A stretch of 27,678 nt of DNA from DASTPP01 sp035762175. Lineage in GTDB: Bacteria; Myxococcota_A; Polyangia; Polyangiales; Polyangiaceae. The stretch is from contig DASTPP010000375.1 in assembly GCA_035762175.1 (NCBI GenBank), forward strand, positions 1-27,678, in the 5' to 3' direction. The position numbers were made by a program, and so were the translations under genes. Of the stretch, positions 17,330 through 23,929 are shown piece after piece. Under the pieces are notes generated by a model. The model did not search any database and was not told where the DNA came from. It saw only the letters and a program-made list of their open reading frames with translations. The first letter of the stretch is position 1; each line of letters begins with the position of its first letter.

Positions 17330-18367
17330 CTACGCACCCCGGTACGCCATGGCAAGAAGGAGGGTCTCGAGCACCGCGCGCGCGGGGCGGCGCGAGCCCT
17401 TGAGGGCGAGGTCGGCCTCGGCGAGCGCGGCGAGCCAGCGCTCGAGTTCGGCGCGCGACAGGCCGCGCAGCCGCGCCGAGAGGTCGCGCGCGCGGAAGGG
17501 CGGCACGCCGGCGGCCTTGGCGGCGTCTTCGGGGCGCGCGCCCGCGCGCAGGGCGGCCTCGAACGAGAGCAGCTGCCGCACCGACCAGGCGAGCAGGCCG
17601 ACGAGGGGCAGGCCGCCGGTGCGCGGGTCGAACACCTCGCCGAGGCGCGCGAGGGCGGCGCCCGCGTCGCGCCGGCCGACGGCGTCGACGAGCGCGAACA
17701 CGCTCGTCTCGCGCACGCGCACGACGACCTCGGAGACGGCCGCCTCGTCGATGGCGGCGCCCTCGCCCGCGTAGAGGCACAGGCGCTCGACCGCGTCGGC
17801 GAGGCTGCCGAGCTCGGGGCCCGCGACCTGCACCAAGAGCTCGGCCACGCCGGGCGCGAGGCGGCCGCCGCGCCGCGCCACCTGCTGCGCCACCCAGCGC
17901 GCGAGCGAGGCGTCGTCGAGCCGCTCGCAACCGACCCAGCCGCCCTGCTTCTTCAGCGCCGTGACGAGGCGCCTGCGCGCGTCGAGCTTGGCGCCGACCA
18001 GCACGAGCACGCTCGTCGGCACGGGCGCCGAGGCGTAGTCGGTCAGGGCCTCGAGCGGGCCGAGGGCGGCCGAGGGCTTCTCGTCGTCGCCCGAGCCCTT
18101 GCCCTCCCAGCGCTCGACCGAGCGCACGACCACGAGGCGCCGCGCCGCGAGCATGGGCATCGTGCGCAGGGCCGAAAGCACGCGCGCGACGTCGACCTCG
18201 CCGGCGACGAACTGGTCTTCGTTGAGGCTCGGTTCGGCCCCGGCCAGGGCGGCGGCGCGCAGCGAGCGCAGCGCCTGATCGACCAGGAAGCGCTCTTCGC
18301 CGGCCACGAGGTAGACCGGCCGCAGCAGGCCCTGCTTCAACTCGCCCTCGAGCTCGGTCGGCGTCAT
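17330..18367 (-). CDS. holA: DNA polymerase III delta subunit HolA
   Basis: This 345-residue subunit of the clamp-loader complex would open the beta sliding clamp during replication. The N-terminal part (LKQGLLRPVYLVAGEERFLVDQALRSL) matches the RuvA-less AAA-like domain of delta with its YLVxGEE motif. The middle part has TSVLVLVGAKLDARRR and GSLADAVERLCLYAG, and the C-terminal helical domain contains the typical GGLPLVGLLAWSVRQLL stretch. Length is as expected (E. coli 343). ATG 18367 is at the start of the conserved region, but no Shine-Dalgarno sequence is visible. A short 7-bp inverted repeat (17317-17323 with 17332-17338) overlaps the stop. Its flanks, ribA and ribF, are unrelated in function, which is common for this gene. 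Confidence 0.93.
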   Translation of the reverse strand: MTPTELEGELKQGLLRPVYLVAGEERFLVDQALRSLRAAALAGAEPSLNEDQFVAGEVDVARVLSALRTMPMLAARRLVVVRSVERWEGKGSGDDEKPSAALGPLEALTDYASAPVPTSVLVLVGAKLDARRRLVTALKKQGGWVGCERLDDASLARWVAQQVARRGGRLAPGVAELLVQVAGPELGSLADAVERLCLYAGEGAAIDEAAVSEVVVRVRETSVFALVDAVGRRDAGAALARLGEVFDPRTGGLPLVGLLAWSVRQLLSFEAALRAGARPEDAAKAAGVPPFRARDLSARLRGLSRAELERWLAALAEADLALKGSRRPARAVLETLLLAMAYRGA

Positions 18368-18901
18368 GGCGCGGCGGGGCTCGGGGATTGGTGACGCGCC
18401 CGCGGTCGGGGCGGCCAGGATGTTTCACAAAATCGAACGACCACGTCGGACGGCCAAGCCCCTTAGCGCGGAGCCGCGGCGGACGCGAGCGTGTTTCCGG
18501 CGCGGGGGCCATTCGGCGGCGTGCGCACGCCCGCGCGGCGAGGGCGCGGAGGGCTGATCGGCGGCGCACCCGCGCGGGCCGAGGGCGGAAAGGCTTGGTT
18601 GGCGGGGCGGCGCCCCTCGCGGCTCGCCCGGCCGGGCGGCCCGCCGGCGGGGCTCGCCCGGCCGGGCGGTCGTCTGTGCCGACCGCAGGCGTCGCCCGAG
18701 GGGGGCCCGTCGGCGGGGCGCCGGGGTCAGGAGGCCCCGGGGGCCGGGCGGGAGCGCCGGGCCCTCGGGCGCCGGGTTCTGCCCCCGCGCCCGCCCCCCC
18801 CGGCGGAGCCGCCGCGGGGCCCACCAGCCGACCCGCCCCGGGCCGGGGCCCCTTAGCCCTCTGGCGCGCTGCGGGACAAGCGGGTAGCAACGGGGGCACA
18901 C
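18368..18901. other. 534-bp divergent intergenic region, palindrome-rich, no gene recognised
   Basis: This lies between the holA and ribF starts. Open frames cross it but have Pro/Arg/Gly-only composition and no family resemblance. A less G+C-rich patch (18420-18440) may contain the holA promoter. A 19-bp direct repeat at 18621-18639 and 18651-18669 each contains the perfect 14-bp palindrome CGCCCGGCCGGGCG (18625-18638 and 18655-18668). A TAGCAA hexamer lies 11 nt before the ribF GTG. Confidence 0.5.
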
Positions 18902-19846
18902 GTGTCCCCGCTCGAGGCCCCCTCCCCCGCGCCGCCCACGCTCGTGGCCATCGGCAACTTCGACGGCGTGCACCGCGGGCACCGGGGCGTGCTCGGCCGC
19001 GCGCTCGCCGAGGCCGGGCGCCTCGGGCTCGCGCCGACGGTGCTCACGTTCGCGCCGCACCCGGCCGAGGTGCTGGGCCGGGGGGCGCCGCCGACGCTGA
19101 CGCGCCTGCCGCGCAAGGTGGCGCTGCTCGGGGCGCTCTCGCCCTCGCTGCGCGTGTTCGTGCAGGCCTTCGACCTCGCCTTCGCGGCCCAGACGCCCGA
19201 GGCCTTCGCGCGGGGGCTGCTCGCGCGGCAGCTCGGGGCGAGGGAGGTCATCGTCGGCGAGAACTTTCGCTTCGGCAAGGACCGCTCGGGCGACTTCGCG
19301 ACCCTGACCGAGCTCGGCCGGGCGCTCGGCTTCGTCGTGCGCAGCGAGCCGCTGGCGGGCGACGAGGGCGGGCCCTGGTCGAGCACGCGGGCGCGGGCCG
19401 CCCTGCGCGCGGGCGATCTCGACGACGTGGGCCGGGTGCTCGGGCGGCCGCACGCGCTCGAGGGCGTGGTGGCCCGGGGGCAGGGCCGGGCGCGGCAGCT
19501 CGGCTTTCCGACCGCCAACCTCGAGGGGGTCGTCGAGGCGCTGCCGCCCTACGGCGTGTACGCCGTGCGGGTCGAGCGGGCGGGGGCCGAGGGGGCCGAC
19601 GGCGAGCCCCTCGGCCCGGGGGTGGCCAACATCGGGGTGCGGCCGACGCTCGCGGCCGGGTTCGCGGTCGAGGCCCACCTGCTCGAGGGGGGGGGCGACC
19701 TCTACGGCGAGCGGCTGAGGCTGCACCTCGTCGCGCGGCTGCGGCCCGAGCGGGCCTTCGCCGGGGTCGAGGAATTGCGCGAGCAGATCGGTCGGGACGT
19801 CGAGGCGGCCCGCATCGCCCTTGCATTCCCGCCCGGCGGCCACTAG
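18902..19846 (+). CDS. ribF: Bifunctional riboflavin kinase / FAD synthetase RibF
   Basis: This 314-residue cytoplasmic enzyme phosphorylates riboflavin to FMN and adenylates FMN to FAD. The N-terminal FAD synthetase has the nucleotidyltransferase signature GNFDGVHRGH, then TFAPHP and the EVIVGENFRFGKDRSG region, with STRAR (SSTRIR-like) before the linker. The C-terminal flavokinase domain has GRARQLGFPTANLE, VANIGVRPT (the NIG motif), and EAHLLEGGGDLYGERL. The start is GTG 18902; no ATG precedes the conserved region. There is no good ribosome site. The gene ends 93 bp before the DUF4912 protein on the same strand. It is divergent from holA-ribA, so two flavin genes lie close together but are not co-transcribed. 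Confidence 0.95.
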   Translation: MSPLEAPSPAPPTLVAIGNFDGVHRGHRGVLGRALAEAGRLGLAPTVLTFAPHPAEVLGRGAPPTLTRLPRKVALLGALSPSLRVFVQAFDLAFAAQTPEAFARGLLARQLGAREVIVGENFRFGKDRSGDFATLTELGRALGFVVRSEPLAGDEGGPWSSTRARAALRAGDLDDVGRVLGRPHALEGVVARGQGRARQLGFPTANLEGVVEALPPYGVYAVRVERAGAEGADGEPLGPGVANIGVRPTLAAGFAVEAHLLEGGGDLYGERLRLHLVARLRPERAFAGVEELREQIGRDVEAARIALAFPPGGH

Positions 19847-19938
19847 CACCCTAGCGCCCGGCGCCCCCGCCCGTGGCCCCCACGCGCGCCGATCGGCGGC
19901 GGCGCGGCGGCGCGGCGGCGACCCCGGCGCCCCCGCCC

Positions 19939-22536
19939 ATGGACCGGCCCTCGTTCGAAACCCTATCCCGTGATGAGCTCATTGCCCGCGCGCGCGCCTC
20001 GGGCGTCGCGCGGCCCGAGGTGCTCACCCGGGCCGAGCTCGTCGACGAGCTCCTGCGGCGCTCGAGCGCCGACGCTCCGACGCGGGCCCGCGCCCGCGGC
20101 TTCTTCGGCCGGGCGCGCGACCTCATCGCGACGGTCATCGAGCGGGGGCTGCACCTGCCCGAGGCCGCCCAGCGCATCCGCAACCCGGTGCCGGTCGACG
20201 AGGACCCCGCGCCCCCGGCGCCCGTCGCGACCGTGACGCTCGCCGAGATCTACGCCGCCCAGGGCCACCTCGAGCGCGCCCTCTCGGTGCTCGACGAGCT
20301 CTTGCGCAGCGAGCCCGACCACGCCCAGGCCCGCGCCCTGTCCTCGCGCCTGCGCACGGGGCCGGCGCCGACCCCCTCGCCCGAAGACCCCCGCCCCGCC
20401 GAGGGGCCGCCGGGCGAGCTCGGCAGCTCGCCCGCGGCCGACCTCGCCGCGGCCCAGGCCGAGGTCGAGGTCGCCGCGCTCGGCGAGTCCGAGCCGCCCG
20501 GGCCCGGCAAGCGGCCCATGCTCGACGACGCGCCCCTGCCCGAGCGCTACGACGTCGACGAGGCGGTCGTGATGCCGGTCGACCCGACCACCGCCTTCGT
20601 CTACTGGGAGCTGCGCGAGGCCACGCTCGCCCGCGCGCGCCAGCTCGCGCCCCAGGGGCGCCTGGCGATTCGTCTTTTCGTCGAAACCGCCACCTGGGAG
20701 GGCGTCGTGTCGATGACGCGCGACATCCTCGCCGACGCGGCCGTCGGCGACTACTTCGTCTTCGGCCTGCCCGAGGGCGCGGTGCTGCGCGCGTCGATCG
20801 GCTGGCTGGTCGGCGAGTCCTTCCAGCCGGTCGCGACGGGGCCCGCCTACCACGCCCCGCCCGGCGGCCCCTCGCGCCTGGTCGCCACGACGCTCGTACG
20901 CTGGACGCCCGACGCCGCCGCGCCGCCGGCGCCGGTCGAGCCCCCCCCGGCCCTGGCCGACGCGCTCGCCACGGTGCAAGGCGCCCCGCCGCGGCGGGTG
21001 GCCCAGCTCCCCTCGCACCTGCCGCTGACGAGCCCGCGGCAGCGCCGCTGGGCGTCCGCCGAAGAGGTGCCGCCGGGCTGGGCGTGGGACGACGAGCTCG
21101 ACGACTGGGTCCCCATTGGCTCGTCCGAGCAGCGGCCGCGAAGCGGCGAAGGGCCCCCGGGCGAGGGGCCCCTCGGGGCGAGCGAGCAGTGGGGCGTCCG
21201 TTTTTTAGGTAAACGCGCGCAACTGACCCGGCGCCCTGGCCGAGGGGTTGGCATGCGCCAACTCCTTGCCCTCCCGCTCGCTCTCCTCGCCCTGCTCGCC
21301 TGCCCGCCGGCCTTCGCCCAGCCGAAGCCGCCTCCCGCCGCCGAAACGCACCTCGATCTCGAGGGGGAGCCCGTCGACCCCGACGATCTAGCGCCCGCCC
21401 TGCGGCGCTCGACCGAACGCGGCCTGACCCGGGCGGCGCCGGTGCAGCTCTCGCTGCTCGCGTGGCACCAAGAAGCGCTGCCGCTCGCGCGCGATCGCGG
21501 GTTCGGGCTCGTGCTGACCTTGCCGCTCGAACGCCTGCTCGGGCCCCCACCGCCGCCCCCGCCCCCGCTGGGGCCGAGCGCCGCGGGGCCCGCCTCCCCG
21601 GCCGCTCCTCCCCCCGAACCCGCGCTGGGGCCCGCCGCCCCGCCCGCCACGCCCCTCCGGCCCGCCGCACCCTTCCAGCCTGCCGCCCTGGCCGCCGCAC
21701 CCTTCCAACCTGCCGCGCCATTGCTCCAGCCTGCCGCCCTGGCCGCCGCGCCATTGCTCCAGCCTGCCGCCTTGCCCGCCACGCCTCTGCCCCAGCCTGC
21801 CGCCCTGGCCGCCGCGCCTTTGCTCCAGCCTGCCGCCCTGGCCGCCGCGCCATTGCCCCAGCCCGCCGCCCTGCCCTTCGAGCGCGCACGGGGCCCCGCC
21901 GCGCGCCCGGCCTTGCCGCCTGGCCCCGCGCCCGCGGACGCGCCGGGCCCGGCGCCGGCGGCCTTCTCGGGCGATCCCGCGCACGGGGCCGCGCCCGCCG
22001 CGCTGCGCGTGTCGCCCGAGCAAATGAGCGCGCTCTCGCACGCGGCGCTGCGCGCGGCGGGCCTCGCCGGCGGGGTCGACGCCCGGCTCGACGGCATCGC
22101 GGCGCGGGCGCGCGCCTCGGCCCTCTTGCCCGAGCTGCGGCTGCGGGCCTTGCAGAACAACGATCAGGCGCTGCGCCTCTCGTACGCCGACGCCGACCCC
22201 TACCGGACGCAGACGAGCGGCGGCTCGGCGCTGCTCTTGGAGGCGCGGGCCACCTTCCGCCTCGACCGGCTTCTTTACGCCGACGACGAGGTGGCCGTCG
22301 AGCGGCTGCGGGGCGACGTGCGCGAGCAGCGGCAGCGGCTGCTGCTCAAGCTGGCCGAGGCCGTCGGGGCCTGGCAAAGGGCGCAGGCGGCGCTCTTCGA
22401 CCCGGACGCGTCCCCGCGCGAGCGCGCGGCCGCGCTCGGCCAGGCGGCCGGCGCGTCCGCCCTGCTCGACGCGCTCAGCGCCGGCGCCTGGTCGCGCCTG
22501 CGCGGCCGCGACGCGGGCGCGGCGCCCGAGCGTTGA
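19939..22536 (+). CDS. DUF4912 protein (Rho-N/SAP-like N-terminus) read in frame into a secreted protein
   Basis: From ATG 19939 the frame encodes 865 residues, but it looks like two proteins. Residues about 1-40 resemble a Rho-N/SAP-type helical domain (LSRDELIARARASGV, LTRAELVDELL). Residues about 95-130 form a TPR-like pair (LAEIYAAQGHLERALSVLDELL). Residues about 205-320 match DUF4912 (LPERYDVDEAVVMPVDPTTAFVYWELRE begins it). The region ending GWAWDDELDDWVP is probably the natural end of this part. After a T6 run at 21201-21206 the same frame enters a signal peptide at 21253 with its own ribosome site. Both alternative frames stop within a few bases of the T-run, so a one-base difference would separate the proteins. 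A GTG at 19873 could extend the start by 22 residues. The function of DUF4912 is unknown; nucleic-acid association is only a guess from the Rho-N-like part. Confidence 0.75.
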   Translation: MDRPSFETLSRDELIARARASGVARPEVLTRAELVDELLRRSSADAPTRARARGFFGRARDLIATVIERGLHLPEAAQRIRNPVPVDEDPAPPAPVATVTLAEIYAAQGHLERALSVLDELLRSEPDHAQARALSSRLRTGPAPTPSPEDPRPAEGPPGELGSSPAADLAAAQAEVEVAALGESEPPGPGKRPMLDDAPLPERYDVDEAVVMPVDPTTAFVYWELREATLARARQLAPQGRLAIRLFVETATWEGVVSMTRDILADAAVGDYFVFGLPEGAVLRASIGWLVGESFQPVATGPAYHAPPGGPSRLVATTLVRWTPDAAAPPAPVEPPPALADALATVQGAPPRRVAQLPSHLPLTSPRQRRWASAEEVPPGWAWDDELDDWVPIGSSEQRPRSGEGPPGEGPLGASEQWGVRFLGKRAQLTRRPGRGVGMRQLLALPLALLALLACPPAFAQPKPPPAAETHLDLEGEPVDPDDLAPALRRSTERGLTRAAPVQLSLLAWHQEALPLARDRGFGLVLTLPLERLLGPPPPPPPPLGPSAAGPASPAAPPPEPALGPAAPPATPLRPAAPFQPAALAAAPFQPAAPLLQPAALAAAPLLQPAALPATPLPQPAALAAAPLLQPAALAAAPLPQPAALPFERARGPAARPALPPGPAPADAPGPAPAAFSGDPAHGAAPAALRVSPEQMSALSHAALRAAGLAGGVDARLDGIAARARASALLPELRLRALQNNDQALRLSYADADPYRTQTSGGSALLLEARATFRLDRLLYADDEVAVERLRGDVREQRQRLLLKLAEAVGAWQRAQAALFDPDASPRERAAALGQAAGASALLDALSAGAWSRLRGRDAGAAPER
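21201..21212 (+). other. T6 run with stops in both alternative frames at the junction of the fused proteins
   Basis: Six T bases at 21201-21206 are followed by TAG (21206-21208) in one shifted frame and TAA (21210-21212) in the other. The actual frame reads through with the rare codons TTA and AAA. GC-rich inverted sequence lies about 25-50 nt upstream (CGAGGGGCCCCTCG, a perfect palindrome). The site may therefore also be a decayed terminator. Confidence 0.55.
21253..22536 (+). CDS. Internal start: secreted, repeat-containing protein of unknown family
   Basis: This is the likely independent second gene of the fused frame, 427 residues from ATG 21253. GAGGGG lies 5 nt before it as a ribosome site. 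The first residues (MRQLLALPLALLALLACPPAFAQ) form a good signal peptide, with signal peptidase I cleavage likely after AFA. Then come a short acidic region, a PPPPPPPP run, an 11-residue repeat (QPAALAAAPLL type) and a C-terminal helical domain of about 170 residues with RLDRLLYADDEVAVERLR and regular Arg/Leu heptads. I do not recognise the family. It lies 9 bp from the end of the convergent TrpF-like gene. Confidence 0.6.
   Translation: MRQLLALPLALLALLACPPAFAQPKPPPAAETHLDLEGEPVDPDDLAPALRRSTERGLTRAAPVQLSLLAWHQEALPLARDRGFGLVLTLPLERLLGPPPPPPPPLGPSAAGPASPAAPPPEPALGPAAPPATPLRPAAPFQPAALAAAPFQPAAPLLQPAALAAAPLLQPAALPATPLPQPAALAAAPLLQPAALAAAPLPQPAALPFERARGPAARPALPPGPAPADAPGPAPAAFSGDPAHGAAPAALRVSPEQMSALSHAALRAAGLAGGVDARLDGIAARARASALLPELRLRALQNNDQALRLSYADADPYRTQTSGGSALLLEARATFRLDRLLYADDEVAVERLRGDVREQRQRLLLKLAEAVGAWQRAQAALFDPDASPRERAAALGQAAGASALLDALSAGAWSRLRGRDAGAAPER
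21661..21891 (+). repeat. 33-bp tandem repeat encoding QPAALAAAPLL-type units
   Basis: Units start at 21727, 21760, 21793, 21826 and 21859 with exact 33-bp spacing; shorter, shifted copies precede them from 21661. The repeat keeps frame and gives 11 residues per unit. Codons are unusually uneven (CCT, TTG, CAA appear), consistent with recent copying. Confidence 0.85.
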
Positions 22537-22545
22537 GGGCGGCGC

Positions 22546-23145
22546 TCACGCCGGCTCGCGCAGCACCTCGAGCAGGGCCCCGACCCGGCGCGGGTCGAGC
22601 TGACCCTTTTCGGACGGCAAGGGGCGCAGATCGAGACAGTAGGGGCGCAGCCGCGCGAGCGCGGCGCGCGCCGCGTCCGGGGTGAAGGGCGCCGAGAGCG
22701 CGAGGCGCTTCGCCCGGGCGAGCGCCCCGAGCGCCGCCCACGCCCGCGCGTCCGCGTCGCCCGGCGGCGCCTCGAGCCGGGCCATCACGTAGCCGCCCGC
22801 GAAGCCGGGCGCGGCGCGCGCGAGCGCGTCGGGCGGCAGCGAAGGGTAGGCGTGGGGCAGGTGGCGCTCGGCGCGCTCGCGGGCGCGCGGGCCTTCGAAC
22901 TGCAAGCAGGCGACGCCCGTCTCGCGCTTGAGGAGCTCGAGCTCGTCGTCGGCGACCTCGGGGCCCACGACCCCCACGACGAGGGCGCGATCACCCAGGG
23001 CCTCGGCGATGGCGGCCGCGAGGGACAGCGCCGGGTCGGCGGCCGCTGGGCGGCCCAGGCGGACCCCGAGGGCGTGCGCCCCCAGCGACACGCAGGCCTT
23101 CGCGTCGTCGAGGGTCGCGAGTTCACACACTTTCAACGCGATCAT
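22546..23145 (-). CDS. Degenerate TrpF-like (phosphoribosylanthranilate isomerase fold) protein
   Basis: This 199-residue protein has the layout of TrpF, a TIM-barrel enzyme that isomerises phosphoribosylanthranilate in tryptophan synthesis. The start LKVCELATLDDAKACVSLGAHALGV corresponds to the KICGLT...EDAxxAxxxGADAxGF start, with catalytic Cys7 kept but Gly8 replaced by Glu. VVGVVGPEVADDELELL and LQFEGP match the next strands. The LLD strand bearing the catalytic Asp is missing (MARLEAPPGDAD), and the final SSGVE phosphate-binding motif is replaced by LDLRPLPSEKGQLD. It may therefore be inactive or have another substrate. ATG 23145 is chosen since TrpF proteins begin just before KxC; GTG 23160 is an alternative. 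No other trp genes are adjacent. It may share a transcript with the parvulin-like gene upstream. Confidence 0.7.
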   Translation of the reverse strand: MIALKVCELATLDDAKACVSLGAHALGVRLGRPAAADPALSLAAAIAEALGDRALVVGVVGPEVADDELELLKRETGVACLQFEGPRARERAERHLPHAYPSLPPDALARAAPGFAGGYVMARLEAPPGDADARAWAALGALARAKRLALSAPFTPDAARAALARLRPYCLDLRPLPSEKGQLDPRRVGALLEVLREPA

Positions 23146-23217
23146 GCCGCCGGAGGTCACAAGGTAACCACGCCTCGCTCGTCGGCGCCGCCGATCTCAC
23201 CACGGGGGGGGCGCGCC

Positions 23218-23760
23218 TCATTCGATGCGTCGCACGACCCAGAAGCCGCGGGGCGTGTCGATGGGCCGGCTGACGGCGCCGGGCTCGAGGGTGAAGAGCT
23301 CGTACTCGAGCCCCGGCTCGAGGATGCCCCGCTCGATGTGCCCCGCGTCGACGGTCGAGCCTTCGTCGCCTTGTTGCACCGCGCGGGCGAAGTCGACGCG
23401 CCCGACGGCGGCGAGCCGCTCGGCGAGGGCGAAGGCCTCGGCCCGGGAGCGCTCGGCGTAGGGCGCGAGCTGCACGCCACGGTACTGGACGAGGATGACG
23501 CCGAAGTGGACGCGGCGCGGTGCTCTAGGCGGCAGCGCCTGGGCTCGAGGCAGCTTCGGCGCATCGGGTGTCGGCGCGGGTGGGACCACGGCCTCGAGGA
23601 CGAACGGGCGCGAAAAGGCGGGCATGGCCGGGGCGCTCGGCGCCCCGAGCGTGGCGACCGCGCTCGGCTGCGAGCGGCGCGCGCCGCCGCGCCAGGCGAG
23701 CAGCGAGCAGGCCGCGACGAGCAGCCCCCCCAGGGCGACCGAACGTCGACGATGTCGCAC
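23218..23760 (-). CDS. Exported parvulin-like (PpiC/SurA type) peptidyl-prolyl isomerase
   Basis: This 180-residue protein probably helps fold proteins outside the cytoplasm. Residues about 80-180 match the parvulin domain: FGVILVQYRG, then RSRAEAFALAERLAAVGRVDFA, STVDAGHIERGILEPGLEYELFTLEPGAVS, and ending PIDTPRGFWVVRRIE. The usual GGDLG turn is DAGHI, and the second helix is short, so activity is uncertain. The N-terminus (RHRRR then a hydrophobic stretch with VAAC at 15-18) could be a lipoprotein signal or a membrane anchor; a Pro/Ala linker follows. The start is GTG 23760, which lies only 6 nt below a TAGAAC hexamer on the minus strand, so the mRNA may be leaderless. It precedes the TrpF-like gene by 72 bp. 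Confidence 0.8.
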   Translation of the reverse strand: MRHRRRSVALGGLLVAACSLLAWRGGARRSQPSAVATLGAPSAPAMPAFSRPFVLEAVVPPAPTPDAPKLPRAQALPPRAPRRVHFGVILVQYRGVQLAPYAERSRAEAFALAERLAAVGRVDFARAVQQGDEGSTVDAGHIERGILEPGLEYELFTLEPGAVSRPIDTPRGFWVVRRIE

Positions 23761-23766
23761 GCGCGG

Positions 23767-23772
23767 GTTCTA
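23767..23772 (-). promoter_or_regulatory. Putative -10 box just upstream of the parvulin-like GTG start
   Basis: TAGAAC on the minus strand lies 6 nt before the GTG. It resembles the TAGAAT box of kinase 2. No clear -35 box is present. Confidence 0.3.
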
Positions 23773-23861
23773 CTCCAAAACCGGACGGGGCACGGCATCG
23801 CGCGCTGGCGTCGCTTGGATAAAGAGTTTTTTTGGCAAATGCGCTAAGGGTTAGAGGCCTG

Positions 23862-23890
23862 TTCGACGTACGCGCGGCTGACCATTATCT
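23862..23890 (+). promoter_or_regulatory. Candidate promoter of the TPR/low-complexity protein gene
   Basis: TTCGAC (23862-23867) and TTATCT (23885-23890) are 17 bp apart, about 40 nt before ATG 23930. The whole gap from 23761 to 23923 is less G+C-rich than its surroundings and includes a T7 run, as expected for a divergent promoter region. Confidence 0.35.
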
Positions 23891-23929
23891 GCTGCACCGG
23901 CGCGGCCGTTCCCCGGTAGGACCGTGACG

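Noticed and set aside
16440..17330. FMN riboswitch controlling ribA
   Set aside because: I looked for the conserved RFN-element blocks in the 155-bp gap upstream of ribA and saw none.
18491..18856. A 121-residue plus-strand open frame upstream of ribF
   Set aside because: Its composition is almost only Pro/Gly/Arg/Ala, it covers the palindromic repeats, and it has no ribosome site or family resemblance.
17175..18899. Minus-strand frame continuing upstream of ribA to form an 800-residue protein
   Set aside because: Only the part after 17174 is conserved (GTP cyclohydrolase II). The rest overlaps holA in another frame and has Arg/Ala/Pro composition, and a good ribosome site marks ATG 17174.
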